Source: Enterococcus florum
GTDB lineage: Bacteria; Bacillota; Bacilli; Lactobacillales; Enterococcaceae
Length of the DNA: 64,000 nucleotides
Direction of reading: 5' to 3'
NCBI RefSeq assembly: GCF_004309355.1
Contig: NZ_BJCC01000010.1
Coordinates: 62,001-126,000 of the forward strand
Both the position numbers and the translations under genes were made by a program. The notes below the pieces were generated by a model, which did not search any database, was not told where the DNA came from, and saw only the letters and a program-made list of their open reading frames with translations. Positions 18,829 to 27,188 of the stretch are shown here, piece by piece (within the stretch, counting starts at the first letter, position 1; each line of letters starts with the position of its first letter).

Positions 18829-19677
18829 ATGAAAAAATGGTTGCTGCCCTTATTAGGAACAGTACTCTTATTATCTGGATGTTCAAAATGGATCGACCGC
18901 GGCGAATCGATCACCGCTGTAGGTTCCTCCGCGCTGCAGCCTTTGGTTGAGACGGTCGCTGAAGAATACCAAACAAAAAATCCTGGAAAATTCGTCAATG
19001 TCCAAGGTGGCGGGAGCGGAACCGGCCTTAGTCAGGTACAGTCAGGTGCAGTTGAAATCGGAAACTCCGATGTTTTCGCTGAAGAAAAAAACGGGATTGA
19101 TGCGGCTGCATTGAAGGACCACAAAGTCGCAGTCGTGGGGATCACACCGATTGCGAATAAAAAAGTGGGCGTGACCGATCTTTCTCTTGAAAATTTGCGT
19201 AAAGTGTTCTTAGGCGAGATCACCAACTGGCAAGAACTGGGCGGAGCGGATCAGGATATCGTGATCTTGAACCGAGCGACCGGAAGCGGTACCCGAGCGA
19301 CCTTTGAAAAATGGGTATTGGACGGCCAGACAGCTGTTCGTGCACAGGAGCAAGACTCGAGCGGAATGGTTCGGCAGATCGTAGCCGATACACCTGGAGC
19401 CATCAGCTATACGGCGTTTTCCTATGTGACGGATGATGTACAGCCCTTAAGTGTCGATGGAATAAAACCAACGGATGAGAATGTAACAGACAATCAGTGG
19501 AAGATCTGGGCGTACGAGCATATGTATACCAAGGGCGAGCCGACTGAATTGAGTAAGGAATTCTTAGAATACATTCAATCAGAAGAGGTACAGGAACGAA
19601 TCGTTCCACAACTAGGCTACATCCCGATCTCTCACATGAAGGTCGAACGAGATTGGCAAGGAAATATAATTGAGTAA
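18829..19677 (+). CDS. pstS: Phosphate ABC transporter substrate-binding lipoprotein PstS
   Basis: The 282-residue lipoprotein has a signal peptide with lipobox LLSGC, the lipidated cysteine being residue 18. The phosphate-binding features of PstS follow: VGSSALQPLVE, GGGSGTGLSQ, and NRATGSGTRATF. It captures inorganic phosphate outside the membrane for PstCAB. GAGGAG is 8-9 bases before the ATG at 18829. It has its own terminator, so it can be made in excess over the permease. Lgt, the enzyme that lipidates such proteins, is also encoded in this window. Confidence 0.96.
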   Translation: MKKWLLPLLGTVLLLSGCSKWIDRGESITAVGSSALQPLVETVAEEYQTKNPGKFVNVQGGGSGTGLSQVQSGAVEIGNSDVFAEEKNGIDAAALKDHKVAVVGITPIANKKVGVTDLSLENLRKVFLGEITNWQELGGADQDIVILNRATGSGTRATFEKWVLDGQTAVRAQEQDSSGMVRQIVADTPGAISYTAFSYVTDDVQPLSVDGIKPTDENVTDNQWKIWAYEHMYTKGEPTELSKEFLEYIQSEEVQERIVPQLGYIPISHMKVERDWQGNIIE

Positions 19678-19683
19678 ACAAAC

Positions 19684-19716
19684 AGTGCTGGGAATCATGT
19701 TCCCAGCGCTTTTTTG
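19684..19716 (+). terminator. Terminator of pstS
   Basis: 11-bp stem AGTGCTGGGAA / TTCCCAGCGCT (one G-U), loop TCATG, then a T run. Confidence 0.92.
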
Positions 19717-19806
19717 TTTCTAAATGGAGAATGCTCCAGCAAAAGTGCGATTTCTTTGCACCCTCTTGGAAATACGATAGAATTGCAGTGAAGATCATTT
19801 CCAGCG

Positions 19807-19854
19807 TTTACACAATCTTTACAATTGTTACTTAAGCTTCACATAAGGTTAAAA
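19807..19854 (+). promoter_or_regulatory. Pho-box-like array upstream of pstC
   Basis: Five hexamers start at about 19807 (TTTACA), 19818 (TTTACA), 19828 (TTACTT), 19838 (TTCACA) and 19849 (TTAAAA), a period of 10-11 bases. This matches the known PhoP recognition pattern of TT(A/T/C)ACA direct repeats with about 5-base spacers. It lies about 140 bases before the pstC start, upstream of the second copy of the pst 23-bp element. Confidence 0.65.
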
Positions 19855-19908
19855 GGAAATTGACGTTGAAACTGTAAAATGAATCCGTTAGCTCCTTCCA
19901 GAAAATGA

Positions 19909-19931
19909 ATGTAAACATTAATGAGCTTTCT
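19909..19931 (+). repeat. 23-bp element upstream of pstC (copy 2)
   Basis: Partner of the element before pstS, with 20 of 23 positions the same and no gap. It contains ATGTAAACATTA, whose reverse strand reads TTTACAT, similar to a PhoP half-site. Confidence 0.5.
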
Positions 19932-19993
19932 TATCTATCCATTATTTGAATAAAATCCAAGCAAGTAAACTGAAAGCAGGAGGCGTTTCCTCA

Positions 19994-20926
19994 ATGGAAA
20001 ATGAAGAAATAAAACGAGCACTAACCACTAAATCGAAGCGCGCACGAATTGAGCAGCGCGGAAGACTGCTCAGCTTTGTCTGTATTGCACTGATCGTATT
20101 TGTAGTGGCAGCGATTTTTTACTTTGTCGCAAGCAAAGGTTTAGCAACTTTTTTTGTGGACAAAATCAATGTGTTTGACTTTTTATTCGGTACTACCTGG
20201 AATCCGAGTGCCATGGGGCCTGACGGAAAACCGTTAGTTGGTGCTTTGCCAATGATCGCCGGATCATTTATCGTGACCTTTTTGTCTGCGATCGTGGCAA
20301 CGCCCTTTGCGATTGGAGCGGCTGTCTTTATGACAGAAATTTCTCCAAAACAGGGACAAAAATTCTTGCAGCCAGTCATTGAGCTGCTTGTAGGAATTCC
20401 TTCAGTCGTTTACGGCTTTATCGGTCTTTCGGTGATCGTACCTATGATTCGTTCGATATTCGGTGGAACCGGCTTCGGTATCTTGTCGGGTACCTTTGTG
20501 CTGTTTGTGATGATTCTACCAACGGTGACCACCATGACTGTGGATACCTTGAAATCCGTCCCGCGTTATTATCGCGAAGCCTCTCTGGCACTAGGGGGCA
20601 CACGCTGGCAAACGATTTATAAGGTTGTTTTGCGGGCGGCGATCCCGGGAATTTTGACTGCGGTAGTGTTCGGTATGGCTCGTGCCTTTGGTGAGGCATT
20701 GGCGATCCAAATGGTCATCGGGAACGCGGCATTGATGCCTACCAGCTTAACGACACCGGCTTCGACATTGACCTCGATCTTAACGATGGGGATCGGAAAT
20801 ACGATCATGGGAACGGTAGAAAACAATGTTCTTTGGTCACTGGCGCTGATTCTGTTGCTCATGTCGTTAGTCTTTAATATCTTGATTCGCTACATTGGGA
20901 AAAAAGGAGAGGTGAACAATGGATAA
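19994..20926 (+). CDS. pstC: Phosphate ABC transporter permease PstC
   Basis: The 310-residue inner membrane permease has about six membrane segments. The binding-protein-dependent transport signature (EASLALGGTRWQTIYKVVL) lies in the cytoplasmic loop that contacts PstB. I chose ATG 19994 because AGGAGG at 19978-19983 is 10 bases upstream; a TTG at 19946 would extend it without support. It overlaps pstA by 8 bases. It heads the pstCABB-phoU operon with its own regulatory region. Confidence 0.95.
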   Translation: MENEEIKRALTTKSKRARIEQRGRLLSFVCIALIVFVVAAIFYFVASKGLATFFVDKINVFDFLFGTTWNPSAMGPDGKPLVGALPMIAGSFIVTFLSAIVATPFAIGAAVFMTEISPKQGQKFLQPVIELLVGIPSVVYGFIGLSVIVPMIRSIFGGTGFGILSGTFVLFVMILPTVTTMTVDTLKSVPRYYREASLALGGTRWQTIYKVVLRAAIPGILTAVVFGMARAFGEALAIQMVIGNAALMPTSLTTPASTLTSILTMGIGNTIMGTVENNVLWSLALILLLMSLVFNILIRYIGKKGEVNNG

Positions 20927-21806
20927 AGCAAAACGCGCGGATAAGATCGCTACAGGTGTCCTGTATGTGGTCTCAGGATTGATTGTTTGTATTTTAGCCT
21001 TTTTGCTTCTGTATATTCTGATTCGTGGATTGCCTCATGTTTCGCTGGACTTCCTAACATCGCCTTCAAAGGCTTACCAAACGGGTGGTGGGATCGGCAT
21101 CCAGCTGTTCAACTCGATTTTCTTGCTGTTTGTCACGATGCTGATTAGTTTTCCTATCTCTTTGGGTGCAGGAATTTATTTGTCAGAGTACGCCAGGGAC
21201 AATTGGGTGACTGGCATTATCCGCACCTCGATCGAAATTTTAAGCTCACTGCCTTCTGTGGTAGTCGGTTTGTTCGGTTTTTTAGTTTTCGTAATTCAAT
21301 TTGGGTACGGCTTTTCAATTTTGTCAGGGGCGTTGGCATTAACACTCTTCAACCTGCCTTTACTAACCAGAAATATTGAAGAATCTTTGCGGGCGATCCA
21401 CTATACCCAGCGTGAAGCAGGACTGGCGTTGGGGCTTTCTCGTTGGGAGACGGTTACTAAAATCGTCGTGCCAGATGCTTCTCCGGGAATTTTAACGGGC
21501 ATCATCTTGAGTTCAGGCAGAATTTTTGGGGAAGCTGCCGCCCTGATTTATACAGCAGGACAAAGCGCGCCAGCTTTGGATTTCAGCAACTGGAATCCTT
21601 TAAGTGTTTCCAGTCCGATCAGCATTTTCCGTCAAGCGGAGACGTTGGCTGTGCATATCTGGAAAATCAATACCGAAGGAACGATGCCGGATGGCGACAG
21701 TGTTTCTGCGGGAGCATCCGCGGTTCTGATTATTGCGGTGCTGCTGTTTAACTTCGGTGCACGTGCAATCGGGAAACGCCTGCACAAAAAGATGACCTCA
21801 GCATAA
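20919..21806 (+). CDS. pstA: Phosphate ABC transporter permease PstA
   Basis: The 295-residue permease with about six membrane segments is the partner of PstC. The EAA-type loop is visible as [19 protein letters not shown]. Start ATG 20919 lies inside the end of pstC behind GGAGAGG. The two permeases form the phosphate channel. Sequence and length are ordinary for Firmicutes. Confidence 0.95.
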   Translation: MDKAKRADKIATGVLYVVSGLIVCILAFLLLYILIRGLPHVSLDFLTSPSKAYQTGGGIGIQLFNSIFLLFVTMLISFPISLGAGIYLSEYARDNWVTGIIRTSIEILSSLPSVVVGLFGFLVFVIQFGYGFSILSGALALTLFNLPLLTRNIEESLRAIHYTQREAGLALGLSRWETVTKIVVPDASPGILTGIILSSGRIFGEAAALIYTAGQSAPALDFSNWNPLSVSSPISIFRQAETLAVHIWKINTEGTMPDGDSVSAGASAVLIIAVLLFNFGARAIGKRLHKKMTSA

Positions 21807-21816
21807 GGAGAATTTG

Positions 21817-22617
21817 ATGAGAGAATACAATTGGGATGAGCGCAACATTCTAACGATGTCTGAGGATGTTGAGCTGCATACAGAAGACTTGCATGTTTTT
21901 TATGGCACTAATGAAGCCATCAAGGGTGTTGGTTTAGAATTTGAGAAAAATAAAATCACGGCATTGATCGGCCCTTCCGGTTGTGGAAAATCAACTTACC
22001 TGCGATCACTTAACCGCATGAATGATGGCATCAGCAGTGCTCGAGTGACGGGAAAGATCATGTATAAAGGTGTGGATATCAACAGCGACAAAGTCGATGT
22101 CTATGAAATGCGCAAGCATATCGGCATGGTGTTTCAACGCCCGAACCCTTTTAGCAAATCAATTCGTGAAAATATTACTTTTGCATTGAAACAGCACGGA
22201 GAAAAGGACAAGCACCGGCTGGAAGAAATCGTTGAGACCAGTTTAAAGCAAGCTGCTTTATGGGAACAGGTTAAAGACAATTTGGACAAGAGTGCGTTGG
22301 CTTTGTCTGGCGGACAGCAGCAGCGATTGTGTATTGCCAGAGCAATTGCGATGAAACCAGACATTTTGTTGCTGGATGAGCCAGCCAGTGCGTTGGATCC
22401 AATTTCGACAGGGAAGCTGGAAGAAACCTTGATTCAGCTGCGAGAAGATTACACGATCATCATCGTGACCCATAATATGCAACAAGCTGCTCGTATCAGC
22501 GATTACACCGCCTTTTTCTATTTAGGACATGTGATTGAATACGATGAAACCCGTAAGATATTCACCCGACCAAAGATTCAGGCCACAGAAGATTATGTGT
22601 CAGGGCATTTTGGTTAG
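21817..22617 (+). CDS. pstB: Phosphate ABC transporter ATPase PstB (copy 1)
   Basis: The 266-residue ATPase has Walker [10 protein letters not shown], signature [15 protein letters not shown] and Walker [16 protein letters not shown] 21817 is 6 bases after AAGGAG; a TTG three bases earlier is less likely. It has an N-terminal extension of about 20 residues that the second PstB lacks. Tandem pstB genes are common in lactic acid bacteria. The two copies differ in many positions (for example PASALD here, PTSALD in copy 2), so they are not a recent duplication. Confidence 0.95.
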   Translation: MREYNWDERNILTMSEDVELHTEDLHVFYGTNEAIKGVGLEFEKNKITALIGPSGCGKSTYLRSLNRMNDGISSARVTGKIMYKGVDINSDKVDVYEMRKHIGMVFQRPNPFSKSIRENITFALKQHGEKDKHRLEEIVETSLKQAALWEQVKDNLDKSALALSGGQQQRLCIARAIAMKPDILLLDEPASALDPISTGKLEETLIQLREDYTIIIVTHNMQQAARISDYTAFFYLGHVIEYDETRKIFTRPKIQATEDYVSGHFG

Positions 22618-22633
22618 AAAACGGAGGAAAGAA

Positions 22634-23389
22634 ATGTCAAAGATTATTACTTCGAAAGATCTCCATTTGTATTACGGTGAAAAGGAAGCGTTGAAAGGCA
22701 TCGACCTCGCCTTTACAAAAGGGGAGATCACTGCCATGATCGGACCATCCGGTTGTGGGAAATCCACGTATTTACGGTGCTTAAATCGGATGAATGACTT
22801 GATTCCAAATGTGACTATTACCGGCAGCATTGTATACAAAGAGAAGGATATTTACAGTCCTAAAACCGATACAGTTGAGCTGCGTAAACAAATCGGGATG
22901 GTCTTCCAGCAGCCCAATCCATTTCCGTTTTCGATTTATGAAAACATTGTTTACGGTCTGAAGCTTAAAGGGGAAAAAGACAAACAAAAATTGGACCAAG
23001 TCGTGGAAGAGAGCTTGCAGGCAGCTTCCGTTTGGAATGATGTGAAGGACAAACTGCATCAAAGCGCTCTGTCACTTTCCGGCGGGCAGCAGCAGCGGGT
23101 TTGTATCGCCCGAGTACTGGCAGTCAATCCAGAAATCATTTTAATGGATGAGCCAACCAGCGCACTGGATCCCGTTTCTACCGGGAAGATCGAAAATATG
23201 TTGTTACAGTTGAAAGAAAACTATACAATTATTATAGTAACGCACAATATGTCGCAGGCATCGCGAATTTCGGACAGGACGGCTTTCTTTTTGCAAGGCG
23301 AGTTGATCGAATTCGACAAAACGAAAAAGATTTTCCTAGATCCCGCTAAACAAGAAACAGAAGATTATATTTCCGGAAAATTCGGTTAG
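22634..23389 (+). CDS. pstB: Phosphate ABC transporter ATPase PstB (copy 2)
   Basis: The 251-residue ATPase has Walker [10 protein letters not shown], signature [16 protein letters not shown] and Walker [16 protein letters not shown] 22634 follows GGAGGAAAG. The longer in-frame start at 22535 would overlap pstB copy 1 and has no ribosome binding site. It is the more canonical of the two PstB proteins. It could form a heterodimer with copy 1 or replace it under other conditions; the sequence does not decide. Confidence 0.95.
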   Translation: MSKIITSKDLHLYYGEKEALKGIDLAFTKGEITAMIGPSGCGKSTYLRCLNRMNDLIPNVTITGSIVYKEKDIYSPKTDTVELRKQIGMVFQQPNPFPFSIYENIVYGLKLKGEKDKQKLDQVVEESLQAASVWNDVKDKLHQSALSLSGGQQQRVCIARVLAVNPEIILMDEPTSALDPVSTGKIENMLLQLKENYTIIIVTHNMSQASRISDRTAFFLQGELIEFDKTKKIFLDPAKQETEDYISGKFG

Positions 23390-23452
23390 GAAAAAGTCAA
23401 CACTTTTTCTTCGCAAAGAAAAGGGTACAGGATTACATGAGGAGGGCAATGA

Positions 23453-24130
23453 ATGTTACGTACACAATTTGAGGAAGACCTGTTAAATCTCCACAATCAG
23501 TTTTATGAGATGGGGATGTCTGTCTCCAGTGCCGTACATAAGTCGGTGCATTCTTACATTGAGCATGACAAACACTTGGCAAAAGAAGTGATCGAGCAAG
23601 ACATCAAAATCAATGAGATGGAAGTCAATCTTGAAAAGAAAAGCTTCGAAATGATCGCTTTGCAGCAGCCGGTCACCACCGACCTTAGGACGATCATCAC
23701 CATCATGAAGGCCAGCTCGGATTTGGAACGAATGGGAGATCATGCCGTTTCCATCGCAAAGTCAACGATTCGGCTAAAAGGACTTCCCCGAATTTTGGAA
23801 GTGGAAAAGGTTATTTCGGAGATGTCGGATTATGTCAAAAAAATGGTGGACAATGTGTTGATCGCTTACGTGAAGACCGATGCCAAGGATGCCAAAATGA
23901 TTGCTAAGATGGACGATCGGGTCAATGACTATTTCAAGCAGGTCTATGATATGACGACCAGTGAAATGAAGCAGCAGCCGGAAACGATCATCAGCGGCAC
24001 CGACTATTTAAATGTTGCCAGTTATTTGGAACGGATCGGGGATTATGTTACCAATATCTGTGAATGGATCGTCTATCTGGCGACCGGAAAAATCACCGAA
24101 CTAAACAGCAACCGCAATGAAACCTTTTAA
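23453..24130 (+). CDS. phoU: Phosphate transport regulator PhoU
   Basis: The 225-residue all-helical protein is built from two PhoU repeats of three helices each, with metal-binding motifs visible as ERMGDHAVSIAK and ERIGDYVTNICE. PhoU restrains Pst uptake and signals phosphate sufficiency to the PhoR kinase. It is the last gene of the operon and ends at a hairpin. The kinase and regulator genes (phoPR) are not in this window. Confidence 0.95.
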   Translation: MLRTQFEEDLLNLHNQFYEMGMSVSSAVHKSVHSYIEHDKHLAKEVIEQDIKINEMEVNLEKKSFEMIALQQPVTTDLRTIITIMKASSDLERMGDHAVSIAKSTIRLKGLPRILEVEKVISEMSDYVKKMVDNVLIAYVKTDAKDAKMIAKMDDRVNDYFKQVYDMTTSEMKQQPETIISGTDYLNVASYLERIGDYVTNICEWIVYLATGKITELNSNRNETF

Positions 24131-24131
24131 G

Positions 24132-24157
24132 GCGCGTCTATGACGTGTCTTTTTTTA
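24132..24157 (+). terminator. Terminator of the pst operon
   Basis: Seven-bp stem GCGCGTC / GACGTGT with two G-U pairs, followed by CTTTTTTT. Weak stem but well placed. Confidence 0.65.
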
Positions 24158-24190
24158 TAATATGAGGACGAATAAGCGATCTTAGCATAA

Positions 24191-24200
24191 ACTTTAGAGT
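24191..24200 (+). promoter_or_regulatory. Candidate LiaR/VraR-type site upstream of liaX
   Basis: ACTTTAGAGT forms a near-palindrome of the ACT-N4-AGT type described for VraR/LiaR regulators. It lies 203 bases before liaX, in a 272-base gene-free stretch that also has TATACT- and TACAAT-like -10 boxes near 24230 and 24250. The assignment is tentative. Confidence 0.35.
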
Positions 24201-24402
24201 CTCACGCATTCTAATCAAAATGCTTATACTATGGTCTTCGTTGATGCTACAATAGAACAGAAAGCATTATTTTTACAAAATGCACGATAGTTGGAGAAAA
24301 AGATAAGCCTTTAGTCCTATGACAAATAGTAAAAAACATTGCATAATATGAATGTACAGAAAAGTAACTACTGAGTTTGATTGCTGAAGGAGGCAATTTT
24401 TT

Positions 24403-25923
24403 ATGAATGAAAGACAAAGAATTTTAGAATTAGTGAAAAAAGGAATCTTGTCAACAGAAGAAGGGCTGGATTTGCTTGAAAGCATGGCAAAAGCAAAAGA
24501 CGAAGCTCAAATCAAACAAGATGCCGACAAAGTAGACTCATATCATCGCGACCAAGCAGCAAATTTGGGAGATGACTGGGAAAAAGAGCTCGAAGGAGAC
24601 TTAGAGGATCTTGAAGCTTACTTCGACGAGTTAGCAACAGAAGCCAACAAAATCTCGGCAATGATCGATGAGATCAATCAAGAAAAACAAGAAGTCAACG
24701 CTGCGATCAAGGAGAAAAAGGAAACCTTGATGGAGCTGAACACCAAAGAAGAATTGGAAACATTATCGGAAGAAGATGCCGACTTGATCGAAGAAGTGGA
24801 AGCAGAAATTGCTGAACTTGAAGAAGAGCTGCTTCGTTTAGAAAATCAAGAGATGCAGCAAAAAGAACAACTGGAAGACATTCGGGAGGATCAACAAGGA
24901 GGAAGAAAAGGAACACATATCGCCTTTGAAATTCCGGATGATTTGAAAGACCAAGCAGCAGAAACCTTCAGCCATGTGAGTGAAAAGCTTGGTGAAGCAG
25001 GAACACAATTAGGCAAGTTCATGAAGAAGACCTTTAAAACGGTGTCAGAAACAGTCGAAGAAAATGTTGACTGGAAAGATATCAATATCAAGGTTCCCGG
25101 TGTAGCAACCACAAAGTTTGAACATCAATTCTTGTATTCAGATGTTGCACCAACCTTGATCGATGTGAAATTAGCCAACGGGAAAGTTCTCTTCAAAACA
25201 TGGGATGAAGAAGATATCAAAGTCGATGCAAAAATCAAGCTTTATGGTAAGATGAGTGAAGCAACACCGCTGCAATCCTTTATGGAACGCAGCCAGATCG
25301 AAGTCAACGATGATCAAATCTTGTTCCAAATCCCGAACAAGCGTGTCAACGCTGAACTGACTTTCTACTTGCCAAAACGCACGTATGACCATGTAGCTTT
25401 GAAGCTGTTGAATGGCAATCTAGTAGTAGAAGACCTGCATGCCAAAGATGTGTATGCAAAATCGACGAACGGCAACATCATCTTCAAACACATTGATGCA
25501 ACAATGCTGGAGATTCAAGGGGTCAACGGCAACATTGAGATTCGCGAGGGTAAGATTTTAGATTCGATCATTGAAACTGTCAATGGAACGATCACTTCAA
25601 AAGCCCAAGTACAAAATTATGGTATCTCATTGATCAATGGAGATGTAAAAATCACTGTTGGTTATGACACACTTAAGAAAATCAAAGCCAACTCAGTCAA
25701 CGGCAATGTAAAAGTATCCTTGCCAAAAATGATAGGCTTAGAAGGAACGGCTAAAACCAGCCTTGGCAGCATCAATCATCGCATGAGCGATTACGAAGTT
25801 GTCAGAGAGAAGAAAGAAAAGACCAATCGGATGTTGCAATTCAGAAGAACAGCAGATGCGATGGCACAGATCGATGTTTCGACCACTACAGGGAGCATCT
25901 TCTTAAAAGATTTCGACAATTAA
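24403..25923 (+). CDS. liaX: LiaX-like envelope-stress protein (DUF4097 domain)
   Basis: The 506-residue protein has a helical N-terminal module (MNERQRILELVKKGILSTEE, YvlB/LiaX type), and a highly acidic coiled coil follows at about residues 60-165. The C-terminal DUF4097 beta-helix-like region (about 230-506) repeats VNGN/LNGN turns. In Enterococcus, LiaX detects daptomycin and antimicrobial peptides and controls the LiaFSR response. There is no signal peptide, in line with its known atypical surface exposure. It is first of three genes whose order matches liaXYZ. The liaFSR genes are not in the window. Confidence 0.88.
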   Translation: MNERQRILELVKKGILSTEEGLDLLESMAKAKDEAQIKQDADKVDSYHRDQAANLGDDWEKELEGDLEDLEAYFDELATEANKISAMIDEINQEKQEVNAAIKEKKETLMELNTKEELETLSEEDADLIEEVEAEIAELEEELLRLENQEMQQKEQLEDIREDQQGGRKGTHIAFEIPDDLKDQAAETFSHVSEKLGEAGTQLGKFMKKTFKTVSETVEENVDWKDINIKVPGVATTKFEHQFLYSDVAPTLIDVKLANGKVLFKTWDEEDIKVDAKIKLYGKMSEATPLQSFMERSQIEVNDDQILFQIPNKRVNAELTFYLPKRTYDHVALKLLNGNLVVEDLHAKDVYAKSTNGNIIFKHIDATMLEIQGVNGNIEIREGKILDSIIETVNGTITSKAQVQNYGISLINGDVKITVGYDTLKKIKANSVNGNVKVSLPKMIGLEGTAKTSLGSINHRMSDYEVVREKKEKTNRMLQFRRTADAMAQIDVSTTTGSIFLKDFDN

Positions 25924-25948
25924 GAGAAGGTAAGGAAGGAAGATAATT

Positions 25949-26248
25949 ATGCAAAAGAGACTGACTAAATCACGGAGCAATGTGGTACTGACGGGTACCC
26001 TTGCAGGAATTGCCGAATATTTTGGTATCGATCCAACGATCGTCCGAGTGATCTATGTCTTCTTGAGCTTTGGATTGCTTGGTTCTCCTGTCCTTTTATA
26101 TATCTTGATGGCATTGCTTATGCCTTCAGGAACGGGAACACGTCCAACAGACTATGGCCGCACGCAGTCTTACAAAGGCCATAACTACAAGAAGAGAGAA
26201 ACTAAAAAAGCAGAGAAAATCGATGAAGACGACTGGAGCGATTTTTAA
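25949..26248 (+). CDS. liaY: LiaY-like PspC domain protein
   Basis: The 99-residue protein has a PspC domain: N-terminal KSRSNVVLTGTLAGIAEYFGID, then a membrane segment at about residues 33-57. An acidic and basic cytoplasmic tail follows. PspC proteins respond to membrane stress. In enterococci LiaY has been linked to moving cardiolipin-rich membrane domains during daptomycin exposure. The stop TAA overlaps the liaZ ATG by one base. Confidence 0.85.
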   Translation: MQKRLTKSRSNVVLTGTLAGIAEYFGIDPTIVRVIYVFLSFGLLGSPVLLYILMALLMPSGTGTRPTDYGRTQSYKGHNYKKRETKKAEKIDEDDWSDF

Positions 26249-26610
26249 TGACCTATCTGCAGCGCATGTTTGCCAACACACTGATTTTTATCTCGTTGTC
26301 TGTTCTGTTTCCTAGCTATATCTTTGTAGGCAGCATTTGGATAGCGGTTCTTGCAAGCTTTGTACTATCCATCCTCAATACGTTGGTGAAACCGATCCTA
26401 ACGATCCTTTCACTGCCATTAAACTTGTTGACCTTTGGATTGTTCAGCTTTGTGATCAGTGCTGGTATGCTGCAGTTAACATCAAGTATCGTAGGAAGCT
26501 ATCGCTTTGGATTCTCAAGCTTTGGGACAGCGATCATCGTTGCTGTGGTGATGGCGATCGTCAATATGATCGTTTCAGACCGCAACATCGACAAATATTC
26601 AGAACGTTAA
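26248..26610 (+). CDS. liaZ: LiaZ-like four-helix membrane protein (phage holin family IV)
   Basis: The 120-residue protein consists of about four membrane segments with short loops and the VLSILNTLVKPILTILSLPLN motif region typical of the mycobacterial-phage-holin-like family PF04020. It is translated by coupling with liaY (TAATG) and ends at the terminator, completing liaXYZ. Despite the family name there is no sign of a phage here. Confidence 0.83.
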   Translation: MTYLQRMFANTLIFISLSVLFPSYIFVGSIWIAVLASFVLSILNTLVKPILTILSLPLNLLTFGLFSFVISAGMLQLTSSIVGSYRFGFSSFGTAIIVAVVMAIVNMIVSDRNIDKYSER

Positions 26611-26836
26611 GCAGAAGAGGATTTCTCTTCTGCTTTTTTGTGTGTTCCTCAAAGAAAAATGAAATAACGGAATCAATATCACAAGAATGGCATAAGTCGG
26701 TATCGCCTATCCAATCGGTTATTTTGTCATAGTTGAATAGACTCTGGCAGTAAAAGCATCCGCATATTTTGGATTCCTTTAATAATGCTCTGCTGTGGTC
26801 GCAATACTCATGGGCATCTCTGCAAATATTTCCCAT
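26561..26836 (-). pseudogene. Decayed small Cys-rich cytoplasmic protein gene
   Basis: On the minus strand, a start at 26836 with AAAGGA 10 bases upstream gives a protein whose first 58 residues look like a known small Cys-rich cytoplasmic family: an H-x-C-x-x-H start, SKICGCFYCQSLF, ITDWI, and DLCHSCDIDSVI (coordinates 26663-26836). After this point the expected continuation (a glycine-rich loop and a conserved C-terminal helix) is missing. The frame runs instead through the liaZ terminator into liaZ antisense. This suggests a 3' truncation, perhaps by the event that joined this region to the lia end. Confidence 0.5.
26610..26639. terminator. Terminator of liaXYZ
   Basis: Perfect 10-bp stem AGCAGAAGAG / CTCTTCTGCT with loop GATTT, then TTTTT. 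Confidence 0.95.
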
Positions 26837-26932
26837 AGAATGAAGCATCCTTTCATTAAATTTATACGAAATTATATCAGGCGAGACTAGATTACAAAAA
26901 AGCATCCTAAGACTTTTCGAAAGTTTCAACAA

Positions 26933-27147
26933 ACGTGCTAATTATCTAAAACAAACGCCATTATTTCTCTCTAAAAATACTAAGAATGGTAAGGAGTATA
27001 TAAAGAATAAAACAACGAAACCCGTATGGATTTATCATTAAGTTTAACTCTCTGTTCCCAGTGGCAAATAATTCTTATAAGTAGCTATTGATTTCAATTT
27101 GAATATAATCTCCTTTTTATTTTATGTAGCCAATAATGAACACAAAA
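26933..27147. other. AT-rich gene-free stretch
   Basis: No plausible gene, RNA or repeat is visible here. Base composition is clearly more AT-rich than the core genes on either side, like the rest of 26.6-28.4 kb. Confidence 0.5.
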
Positions 27148-27188
27148 ACGCTGAAAATACTTTTCCTAGTATTTTCAGCGTTTTTTTA
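27148..27188 (-). terminator. Strong terminator of the ArsR-type regulator gene
   Basis: Perfect 14-bp stem ACGCTGAAAATACT / AGTATTTTCAGCGT with loop TTTCCT and T tracts on both strands. It abuts the stop of the minus-strand regulator. Confidence 0.92.

Noticed and set aside
21817-23389. Tandem pstB genes as a recent duplication or assembly error
   Set aside because: The two genes differ throughout and have different N-termini; paired pstB genes are normal in lactic acid bacteria.
26248-26610. Phage holin suggesting a prophage
   Set aside because: The holin-like family member is the third gene of liaXYZ; no phage genes are near.
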